Source: Saprospiraceae bacterium
GTDB taxonomy: Bacteria; Bacteroidota; Bacteroidia; Chitinophagales; Saprospiraceae
Assembly: GCA_028279185.1 (NCBI GenBank)
Contig: JANQSS010000121.1
Span: forward strand, 1-43,695
DNA: 43,695 nucleotides
Direction: 5' to 3'
The notes below the pieces were generated by a model, which worked only from the letters and a program-made list of their open reading frames with translations, had not been told where the DNA came from and did not search any database. Within the stretch, counting starts at the first letter, position 1. Each line of letters starts with the position of its first letter. Shown piece after piece: positions 27,430 to 35,355 of this stretch. The position numbers and the translations under genes are program-made.

Positions 27430-29124
27430 ATGCGCTTTATAAGAAAAATATTTGATCTTCATGTGGGGCAAATTACAAATACATTTCCGTATTTGATTAC
27501 TGCTGCATTTGCTACCTGCGTGTACTGTTCTTTATTGATCTGGGACATTGTAGATTTTGACATTAGGCGTTCGACAATAATTCCAATACTGATTGGTGCA
27601 TACATTATTGGAATATCTGAAGGTGTTTGGCGCAGTCAGCGTATAATGTCCGGGATCTCCATACTGCTTTATGTTCTAATAGCACAAATCCTGGTCGCTG
27701 TCGTTTGCAATAACCCGATGAACGAAGGGTGGTTATGGCTTCGTTATGCTGTGACATTTTCGATAATCCATTTGATCTATGCCTATTTTTTGTCTCGGAT
27801 ATCTTCAGGCAACGATATGTATTGGCAGCTCAATGTGGTACACTTGTTTTACTTCTTAGGCAATGTATTGCTAGCGTTTTTAATTTTCGGAGCAACATCA
27901 TTGATTTTACTCCTCATCGACTATTTATTTCTTCCAGGGCAGGTAGTCGATGATGAATGGATTGGTACGATTGCCCTTTGGTCGTTTTTGTTCTATCATC
28001 CATTGGCATATTGTCAAAGTCTGCTGCGTAACCGGATATCTAAGGTTGCACTCAACGATGATTTGTTTATGAAATCCGTATCCTATGTTTTCATACCATT
28101 AATGTGCGTATACATTGTTATTATGCTCGCTTATTTCGTAAAGCTCGGTATTCAATGGCAATGGCCGCGTGGTGGTGTATCCTATTGGATTGCCGGTCTT
28201 TCAGTGGCAGGAACATTAATCTATTTACTCGGTCATCCATACCTCAAAAATGGCGTTACGAGGCTGAATAAAATATTTCATAAGTACTTTTTCATTTTAT
28301 TATTTCCAATTCTACTTTTACTGTTTGCCGCCGTTTATGCACGAGTTGCCGCATACGGCTGGACAGAGCATAGATACTTTGTTGTAGTTGCCGGTCTTTG
28401 CTTAGCTATAATATCAATCTATTTTATTTTTTCAAAAGAAAAGCGATTGGAAATAATTCCACTAGCATTGGCGATATCGCTTTTTATTGGAAATTTTGGA
28501 CCATGGAATGCTTATAAAACCGCCGTATCTAGTCAACATGACGAACTCACTCATTTAATGAATAAGTACGACATGATACAGACTGACGGACTCAAAGCGT
28601 TAGACACTACTATTAGCAGTGAAGATGACCGACGTATAAGAAATATTGTGCGTTATTTAAAAAATCGCCAGGCAATGTCCCCCTTTATTTTAAAGTACGA
28701 CCCTCATTGGCATTCGAAGATATCAGAGGATTCCCTACTTACTTTTGACCAGGCATTATTCCAAAAATTAAATTATAATTCATCCGTTAATACAAACTAC
28801 AGAATTGAGATCAGCGATAGTGATGCAATAAAAAAGGTCGACTTATCTGCTTATACATCAATTGAATTTGTACATGATTCAAGGTTCGATAAGCGAGATA
28901 ATAATTATCTCGTTCGTACAATTCTCAGTGACTCATTAAAAATGTGGGCTAAAGACCATATTAATAAAAATGATATAGATTATCAGACCATTCAGCGAAG
29001 TGCCTGTACGCAACATAAATCAGACAACTTGAGTTTTATTTTCTGTTGTAGCAAATGTTTTATACAAGTGACAGAAGACGAATCAAAAATCCATCAATTG
29101 GAAGGCGTATTGATGCTGAAGTAG
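27430..29124 (+). CDS. DUF4153-family polytopic membrane protein
   Basis: A 564-residue inner-membrane protein with about ten to twelve membrane helices in the first 370 residues and a soluble C-terminal part of about 190 residues. The family signature lies at the junction, IGNFGPWNAYKTAVSSQHDEL, followed by the helical region that starts HLMNKYDMI. The NRISKVALNDDLF loop and the GTIALWSFLFYHPLA segment also match. No biochemical function is established for DUF4153. It probably shares a transcript with the arylsulfotransferase-like gene 31 bases upstream and is followed by a palindrome that may end transcription. Confidence 0.85.
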   Translation: MRFIRKIFDLHVGQITNTFPYLITAAFATCVYCSLLIWDIVDFDIRRSTIIPILIGAYIIGISEGVWRSQRIMSGISILLYVLIAQILVAVVCNNPMNEGWLWLRYAVTFSIIHLIYAYFLSRISSGNDMYWQLNVVHLFYFLGNVLLAFLIFGATSLILLLIDYLFLPGQVVDDEWIGTIALWSFLFYHPLAYCQSLLRNRISKVALNDDLFMKSVSYVFIPLMCVYIVIMLAYFVKLGIQWQWPRGGVSYWIAGLSVAGTLIYLLGHPYLKNGVTRLNKIFHKYFFILLFPILLLLFAAVYARVAAYGWTEHRYFVVVAGLCLAIISIYFIFSKEKRLEIIPLALAISLFIGNFGPWNAYKTAVSSQHDELTHLMNKYDMIQTDGLKALDTTISSEDDRRIRNIVRYLKNRQAMSPFILKYDPHWHSKISEDSLLTFDQALFQKLNYNSSVNTNYRIEISDSDAIKKVDLSAYTSIEFVHDSRFDKRDNNYLVRTILSDSLKMWAKDHINKNDIDYQTIQRSACTQHKSDNLSFIFCCSKCFIQVTEDESKIHQLEGVLMLK

Positions 29125-29165
29125 TAAAGAAAAAAGGCTGAGTTCAGTGTATTCTGAAGGCAAGG

Positions 29166-29193
29166 TCGCCAGGCATCTATAGATGCCTGGCGA
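29166..29193. repeat. 28-base perfect palindrome after the DUF4153 gene
   Basis: The arm tcgccaggcatcta (29166-29179) is the exact reverse complement of tagatgcctggcga (29180-29193), with no spacer. It lies 41 bases after the DUF4153 stop and about 117 bases after the stop of the convergent Asp-box gene. As RNA it forms a 12-pair GC-rich stem, so a bidirectional terminator is the simplest reading. However, no strong T run follows on either side. A dimeric protein-binding site is the alternative. Confidence 0.75.
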
Positions 29194-29310
29194 TTACATT
29201 TCATAATTTACTGATTATTAGCAATATACGTATTTCCTGAACCAAAGCCAATTAATCCAAATTATGGCTTGAGATCCACGTCTATGGAGCCGTATTTTCG
29301 GTTTAAAATT

Positions 29311-32300
29311 TCACTCCTTAACCCAACGAAAAACATCAGGTTTGTCCCCATCTTGACTTACTTTAATAAAATACAATCCACTTTGAAGATGGTCCAAGTT
29401 CGCCTGTAGAACAGGACCTTTTACAAATTCCTGATGCATACATTTTCCATTTGCGTCCAATAATTCCAATTGAAGTGCTTCGGCATTTTCAATAACTATA
29501 TTGAGCAATCCCGAACTTGGATTTGGGAATAACTCGACCTCATTATTGACATGTCGTGCGTTTTTACAAATATTCGGTGGGCAAACGGGTTCTGCATACA
29601 GATCATCAATTAATGAACAATCAAAATCACCGCACCCACCAATATTACTACAGTCAAATGGAGGATTTTCAACTCCTGTCCAAACGGCAGCAAAGCACAA
29701 TTCTTCACACCCCGTAAAAATTTTATGAATTATGATATAATAGCCTGGTAAATCCGCATATAAAAACGCTTGTGGTCCAGTTTGCATATCAAAATAACGA
29801 TAAGGACCGGGCACGTTTGTTGGCGAGTAGAACAAATGCCATTCGTGCTGAGCGCCGTCACTGACGTAATCATTTTCAGCCTTTGTCGTTAAGTAAGAAG
29901 GTGTCGTTGCATGCGTGCCTAAAATTTTAAAAGAAGCATCTAAACCGACATCTACATGGATGGAAAAAGTTCTAGTTGTTACATCTACAATGCCGCATTC
30001 ATCATTCCGTACAGACAATGTGACTTCATATTCGAACCCTGATAATAGATTTACCTGTGGCATACCCTGGATTGCAAAGATCTGCGATAAATTGATTATT
30101 CCCACTTCTCCGGGTTGCCACCCCAAAGAAGACAAGGCATTAAACGTATTTGTAGAATTTAACGGTCTACTCGCCAATTCAACTAAATAGCTATTTTCAG
30201 CTCTCGAACTGCGGCCATCTAAATATACGTCCACGTCATCGCAAAAGATAGATGAAATCACGCCCAGTCCATTTTCTAAATGAAATGAGGCGAATGGGAC
30301 AATATCATCGGTCTGTACATATTTTCGCACATCTTGAATTTGATGACAATCACCCCAATTGCTGTGCTTGATGTAATAGTGCTTTGTCGGATCGGTAATA
30401 ATAAAAGTTGCAGAATTCCCTTGTTGTGTATTAATAGATCCACTAATAGTATTTTCATCACACGTGAAATCCTCCGGATTACCGCAAACTGGATTATTCG
30501 GGTCGGGTTGATTCATTTCGAATAATTCCCATTGGCTATTTGGCCAATTTTCTAAGGCTATGGCAATTACTTCAACAGACCCGTTTCCGAGGCAAGAAGT
30601 AGTAAATTCGAAATCGGATGTTCCATAAATTCGGTCTGCTGGATGCAAATTCGATTCCCAGATTCCACGTCCTGCTGTTGCGGATCGGATAATTTTTTGA
30701 TATGGGTCAATTTCTAAACCGAGTACAGGAATATTAGGCAGACCATCATCAAAGCACTCCCACTGCGCCATATCTGCTGACCGATAGTAAATTCCCAGAT
30801 CAGTAGCTAAGTAGAGGTGTTCGCAGGTGGCATGGTCCGTTACATTCGGTGAAATAACGATTTTATTTGCAGGCATTGCTGGTAATCCCTGAGAATAATT
30901 CGTCCAGGTGGCGCCGCCATCTTCCGATTTAAACACTCTATTTTGCCAAAAATAGCGCGTGAATGTTATCCATATTTTGTCAGGATTATTTGGATGGATT
31001 TCTATGCTCGTAATATTTGAAAGTCTGTTTTCTATTAAGTCGGTAGGTGTAATATCAGTCCATGTCTGACCTCCATCAGATGTTTTAAATAGTTGGTCCG
31101 TAACACGTGCATTAGGGTCGTCCCACCAATTGTCATAAGCTATTTGATCGAAAACCGGAACTCCAGTTTCGTAAGCGGTATAAATAATATTTGAATTGGT
31201 CTTTGCAATATTGAATGCTGTAATTTTATTTTCATTTCCTATTGTTACCGGTGATAAATTTGTCAATTCTTCCGTCGTATTTCCCGACCTACAAAAAAGT
31301 TGGTGCTTACCGACACAAAGTTTCGTATGATCATTTGGATCCAATTTCATAGGGGTTCTAAAAGCACCGGGTCCGCTGCCCACACCATATCCACTGAATG
31401 AGTTTCCGGCATTGGTCGATTTACGGGTACCTCCAAATTGTGATTCGTTATACATGATATTAGGATTTACTGGATCGACAATACATTCAAGCCCATCGCC
31501 ACCAACCCCGGTAGGTTGAAACCAATCAGAATCATCTCTATACGTCATGCAGGTAACGTCCAGAAAGCCGGCCTGCAAGTAATTTGGTACCATGGATGAG
31601 GATCGTAATGTCATACCAAAATCGTAAACCCATGAAATCGAAAGCCCCTGGGCAGTAGGTGACCAATTTTGTCCTGCATCAAGGCTCCTGAAAATTCCAG
31701 CATCATTGGCAAAGAATACTTCTCCGTCATCTGTAGCTACGGCATCATTTGTGTCATCATGAACTGAATTTATATGTGTCCAGGAAGCACCACCGTTCGT
31801 TGATTGATAACTTTTTACACTTCCCGTATAAAAATGCTGGTCATTAATAGGTGATACTTCAAAAGCCACATGAATCCAACTAGACATGCGGTCGCCCAGA
31901 GAATCTCTTGAAACCACTTGGAACGCGCTTCCTTGATTCGTTGATTTCCATATAAGTGATCGCCACCATCCTGGTCCTACCGAATCTAAATTAACGGCCA
32001 TTACATAAATGTTATCCGGATGCTGAGGTGAAACTTCTACTTTCATGCGTTTTGAGTGTGCACCTTCATTTAAATCGAAGTAAAATAAATTACCCAGATT
32101 GGCAGACAAATCATCGAATATATACGACCCATTTACATTTCTTGTGCATCGTACGAGTAAATGCCCTGACAAATAAAATACACTAGGGTTGTCGGGTTTA
32201 AATTCAAAATCTTCGATATAAAAACCGTCATATATTTCCATCCAGGTTAATCCGTAGTTTTCAGATACAAATACCTGACTGAGATAATGACTCGTTTCGT

Positions 32301-33126
32301 TTGGGTCAAAATAATTTTGGCCCGGCGTCCATGAAAATCTCGAAACACATGCGTAGACGCGTTGATTATTACCAGGGTCAACAACTAATTTGGTAACTGT
32401 GCGTAATTGGCCCGTATTCCATGGTGCAGATTCAAGGTTGATAGATTCCCATGAAATACCATTATCCGTTGATCTTTTTAGACCTGAGCTGACGCGGTAG
32501 GGATTGCTGCTTACCTGTGCTATGCCTGTTGACGTAAGCAATATTTCGCCATCTGCACCTGCATCTTGGTCGTCTGAAGTGGTTTTCATTACGACAACAT
32601 CTGAGCATGATGAAACGTCAAAAGCATCCGAATTTAGATTCTCCCAATTGTCGCCATTATCAGTCGATCGCCAAAGTCCTCCATGGCCCCCACAAAATAG
32701 CGTTGTATTAGATATGCCATCATAATCCGGATGAAGCCGAACAAAGTTTGCGCGGCCAATACCTCGTTGATGGTTTCCAATCAATGGATAATTAAACGGC
32801 CCAATTTCATTCCAGTCAGCCTCAGTTGTGCAATCTGCTTTCTGGCGTTTTGCCGCTTCTATAGCTCCATATATCTCGCTAAACTTTCCATTTTCTCCAA
32901 GCCTATATTCCCAAAACCCTTTCCATCGATTGTACGGTGTATAGCCTATACCTTTTGTCTTTCCCTTGTTTCGTTTTATCTTTTTTTGGAATTTTTTATC
33001 CTGAAACTCTACTATTTCCTTGAAGGTTGGCTCCATCCGTGCTCCAATGTTTTCAAATTGTGCATTAGAATGATGGGTGCTAAAGACAAAAACAAAAAAT
33101 AAACCAGCGTATAATATTCGATCCAT
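29311..33126 (-). CDS. Giant secreted Asp-box (BNR/sortilin-like) protein with T9SS tail
   Basis: A 1271-residue exported protein. A signal peptide (1-22) is followed by a long propeller region with at least nine Asp-box motifs of the form S-x-D/N-x-G-x-x-W/F, for example RSTDNGDNW (153-161), RSTDNGISW, QSTNGGASW, RSLDAGQNW, KTSDGGQTW and KSEDGGATW. Such WD40/YVTN/BNR propellers may bind carbohydrate or protein; no sialidase catalytic Arg triad could be confirmed, so enzymatic activity is not claimed. After about 850 come Cys-containing beta modules. The last 80 residues (VELFPNPSSGLLNIVI...KPDVFRWVKE) are a T9SS type-A sorting domain. It is a monocistronic surface protein. Confidence 0.87.
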   Translation of the reverse strand: MDRILYAGLFFVFVFSTHHSNAQFENIGARMEPTFKEIVEFQDKKFQKKIKRNKGKTKGIGYTPYNRWKGFWEYRLGENGKFSEIYGAIEAAKRQKADCTTEADWNEIGPFNYPLIGNHQRGIGRANFVRLHPDYDGISNTTLFCGGHGGLWRSTDNGDNWENLNSDAFDVSSCSDVVVMKTTSDDQDAGADGEILLTSTGIAQVSSNPYRVSSGLKRSTDNGISWESINLESAPWNTGQLRTVTKLVVDPGNNQRVYACVSRFSWTPGQNYFDPNETSHYLSQVFVSENYGLTWMEIYDGFYIEDFEFKPDNPSVFYLSGHLLVRCTRNVNGSYIFDDLSANLGNLFYFDLNEGAHSKRMKVEVSPQHPDNIYVMAVNLDSVGPGWWRSLIWKSTNQGSAFQVVSRDSLGDRMSSWIHVAFEVSPINDQHFYTGSVKSYQSTNGGASWTHINSVHDDTNDAVATDDGEVFFANDAGIFRSLDAGQNWSPTAQGLSISWVYDFGMTLRSSSMVPNYLQAGFLDVTCMTYRDDSDWFQPTGVGGDGLECIVDPVNPNIMYNESQFGGTRKSTNAGNSFSGYGVGSGPGAFRTPMKLDPNDHTKLCVGKHQLFCRSGNTTEELTNLSPVTIGNENKITAFNIAKTNSNIIYTAYETGVPVFDQIAYDNWWDDPNARVTDQLFKTSDGGQTWTDITPTDLIENRLSNITSIEIHPNNPDKIWITFTRYFWQNRVFKSEDGGATWTNYSQGLPAMPANKIVISPNVTDHATCEHLYLATDLGIYYRSADMAQWECFDDGLPNIPVLGLEIDPYQKIIRSATAGRGIWESNLHPADRIYGTSDFEFTTSCLGNGSVEVIAIALENWPNSQWELFEMNQPDPNNPVCGNPEDFTCDENTISGSINTQQGNSATFIITDPTKHYYIKHSNWGDCHQIQDVRKYVQTDDIVPFASFHLENGLGVISSIFCDDVDVYLDGRSSRAENSYLVELASRPLNSTNTFNALSSLGWQPGEVGIINLSQIFAIQGMPQVNLLSGFEYEVTLSVRNDECGIVDVTTRTFSIHVDVGLDASFKILGTHATTPSYLTTKAENDYVSDGAQHEWHLFYSPTNVPGPYRYFDMQTGPQAFLYADLPGYYIIIHKIFTGCEELCFAAVWTGVENPPFDCSNIGGCGDFDCSLIDDLYAEPVCPPNICKNARHVNNEVELFPNPSSGLLNIVIENAEALQLELLDANGKCMHQEFVKGPVLQANLDHLQSGLYFIKVSQDGDKPDVFRWVKE

Positions 33127-33298
33127 GACAGCAATACAATTTTGTTTATAATGTCTTTTAATCCCATTTTAAAAAAAAGGTTACCAATTTCTTTAGATCA
33201 CTAATTATTGAGTAACCAATTTCAACATTCGGTATTAACCCCTAAGGGAGATTCCGAAAAGCCAAAAAAGAGTAGGAATTATCAAAAAATCTTACATT

Positions 33299-33733
33299 AT
33301 GACATTACGATTTGTTCTAATTAAAATTTTGATGTGTGCAGCGCTCATCTTTTTCAAAAACAGTCCTCTCTATGAGTTGCATTCAGCTACTATAGGTTCA
33401 ACTAACAATCATCAACTGGAAGTTGCATGTGCGCTGTCAGATAACTCAGCGGCACAAGTCGACATTTTTAATTGTGCACCTGGAGGATATCTATTAACAT
33501 TTACCGGATTTGACGAAACGATTCAAATAAAGTATGTCATTTACGAGGTTGAATCAAATGTAGTAGTCGACCAGGATAAGCTAGTATTGACGAATAATAA
33601 TAGGTACTTGACTCCATCAGGGCTGGACGACTGCACTGTATATCGTGTCGTAGCATCGGGAAAAAATTATCCTAGAGGAGAAATTGTGACAGCGACACTT
33701 TCATCATGGTGTCCCGGATTTCCAATTTGTTAA
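33299..33733 (+). CDS. Small secreted Cys-containing protein (unknown)
   Basis: A 144-residue protein with an N-terminal signal/anchor segment (about 4-20) and no later membrane helix. The mature part has six cysteines (ACALSD, FNCAPGG, LDDCTVY, SWCPGFPIC) and alternating hydrophobic strands, suggesting a small disulfide-stabilised beta fold. I recognise no named family, and it lacks a T9SS tail. The next 420 bases hold a decayed copy of the same gene, which supports it being a real, duplicated gene. It lies just upstream of the T9SS/CHAT operon and may belong to it. The ATG at 33299 leads directly into the hydrophobic segment. Confidence 0.7.
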   Translation: MTLRFVLIKILMCAALIFFKNSPLYELHSATIGSTNNHQLEVACALSDNSAAQVDIFNCAPGGYLLTFTGFDETIQIKYVIYEVESNVVVDQDKLVLTNNNRYLTPSGLDDCTVYRVVASGKNYPRGEIVTATLSSWCPGFPIC

Positions 33734-33773
33734 GAATCATCATTTTTAACTATTAATTAAACACATATTTAAT

Positions 33774-34196
33774 ATGCAATTTAGATCCTTCATTTTATGT
33801 CCGACCCTTTAGTTTTATGAATCAATTTTATAGGAGTCGATAGTTGATCTTATGCGTGTTTCATCCGTGTAACATCCCTTATGTGACAATGCGGCTGACC
33901 AAGAAAGTGTACTTTCTGTTATTGTCTCTCATTACGTATCGAAGATATATTTAATTAGACCTGCTGGATTTGACACTGATGTCTAAGTAAAATACTACAT
34001 TCTGGATTTAGAATCGGACACAGTCATAGATAGTGGTCATTTTACTAATACGGGTAGCGAAAATCCCTGGCGTAGATATGCACAAACGAAGCTCTCGACG
34101 CATATCATGCGCACCGTGCTTGTAATTGCAAGAAATGTCAGTGGTGTTGTTACGATAGGTTACACCAAAATCACCCCTGCCCTGTGCATCGGGTAA
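33774..34196 (+). pseudogene. Decayed tandem paralogue of the small secreted gene
   Basis: Reading one frame from the ATG at 33774 to the taa at 34194 gives 141 codons against 145 in the intact neighbour. Four in-frame stops interrupt it (33810, 33831, 33870, 33984), and no frameshift is needed. Similarity is clear in the second half: GFDTDV*VKYYILDLES aligns one-to-one with GFDETIQIKYVIYEVES in the intact gene, the stop replacing a Gln (taa for caa is one change). The C-terminal stretch TVLVIARNVSGVVTI matches YRVVASGKNYPRGEIVTA with small gaps. It starts 40 bases after the intact gene. This is an old duplication that lost function by point mutation. Confidence 0.8.
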
Positions 34197-34551
34197 CCGT
34201 GTATTAAGAAGACTTCAAATCACAAAGAATCAAACTTCGATTGTAGTTTGTTATGACGAAAGGCTTTGGGGGTAATCGACACCTCCACTGCCTTTCAATT
34301 TGAGATGCCCTAGTCCTGCGTCCTGTAATTCAACCATATCTCATGCTTACCAACTACTCTAAAAATCTTATATTTGTTTACTGCGTATAGTCTGACCTCG
34401 TTATACGCGTGATCAAACAATCTAACCCGCTTACAATTAAGTATTTGTGCGCACTTAAACCCTGAATCATGCGTCTTTTTTGAATTAACATACGGCTACG
34501 GGTAACCATCGATTGACCATTGGAATTAAGCTGTATAACAAACTTATTATC
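34197..34551. other. Non-coding stretch before the T9SS/CHAT operon
   Basis: 355 bases without a credible gene or further recognisable copy of the small secreted gene. It should contain the promoter of the T9SS-protein/CHAT pair. TATATTTG at 34369-34376 fits the Bacteroidota -7 consensus but lacks a clear -33 partner and would give a leader of about 170 bases. No tRNA or strong hairpin was seen. Confidence 0.45.
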
Positions 34552-35355
34552 ATGAAACATTTAATTTTTACCCTATTGTTAATGGTCCCCATCGGACTTA
34601 CTGTAATTGCTCAAGAAGAAGAGAAGGAAGGATCGGGGGGAGATGGCTGCCCGCGAACGTTTATTGTTGGAAATGGAGGAAAGAATACTTCAAATTGCAT
34701 ATTTGGTTGTGTTGATCCGAATAGTGATTCCGGAATTCAAGTGGTAGACTATTCCATTTTGTCATATTTATGGGACGGTAATGGTCCTGGCCCAAATGCT
34801 GCCAATTTTCAGATTTCCGCCACAGATGCCAACGCAAATGGTATTATACTAACCGATGCAAATGAGTCCGATTATATAATTACAAGTGTTGACTTTTTGC
34901 CAAATGGATTATGGTATAGCCCGAATGGAACTGCCGAGTTTAGTTTTTCAATTGCAGACGATATTCCACGACCAATAACTGTATGCTTCACGTACCAGAC
35001 ATATTCAGGAGACCCTGACTGTGACCCCGTATTTTGCTATGTCATTCCGGATTGCGGAAGTCCTTGCCCAGGTTCTTCACGTCTAAGCGTCGACCATAAA
35101 GGTTCAAGTATTCAGCTATTCCCAAATCCAGTACAAAACGTCTTAAATGTTGAATTAGAAGTCACAACTGAAAATCATAGTAATGTTGAAATTAGTATTT
35201 ATAGTTCTACAGGCCAAAACATATTTAACAAACTTGTTTCATCCTCAATTAAATTGCATTCCATACCCGTTGAAAACTTACCCAAATCCACTTATTTCGT
35301 TTCAGCCACATACGGCGAGCACATTTTGTATAAGATGTTTATAAAAGGAAATTGA
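34552..35355 (+). CDS. Secreted protein with T9SS type-A sorting domain, CHAT-operon partner
   Basis: A 267-residue exported protein. A signal peptide (MKHLIFTLLLMV...VIAQ, 1-20) is followed by an acidic linker, then a Cys-containing beta domain (about 30-175; DGCPRTF, NCIFGCVDPN, DPDCDPVFCYVIPDCGSPCPG) of unknown family, and a T9SS sorting domain (about 185-267; IQLFPNPVQNVLNVELE). It is predicted to be a cell-surface or released protein. I use the ATG at 34552 because it begins a proper signal peptide; an upstream in-frame ATG at 34513 adds 13 polar residues. Its stop overlaps the TTG start of the CHAT gene by four bases, so the two are probably translated together. Confidence 0.82.
   Translation: MKHLIFTLLLMVPIGLTVIAQEEEKEGSGGDGCPRTFIVGNGGKNTSNCIFGCVDPNSDSGIQVVDYSILSYLWDGNGPGPNAANFQISATDANANGIILTDANESDYIITSVDFLPNGLWYSPNGTAEFSFSIADDIPRPITVCFTYQTYSGDPDCDPVFCYVIPDCGSPCPGSSRLSVDHKGSSIQLFPNPVQNVLNVELEVTTENHSNVEISIYSSTGQNIFNKLVSSSIKLHSIPVENLPKSTYFVSATYGEHILYKMFIKGN

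Noticed and set aside
32731-33102. 123-codon + strand frame antisense to the Asp-box gene
   Set aside because: It lies opposite the signal peptide and first domain of a well-supported gene, and its hydrophobic runs mirror the A/T-rich coding strand.
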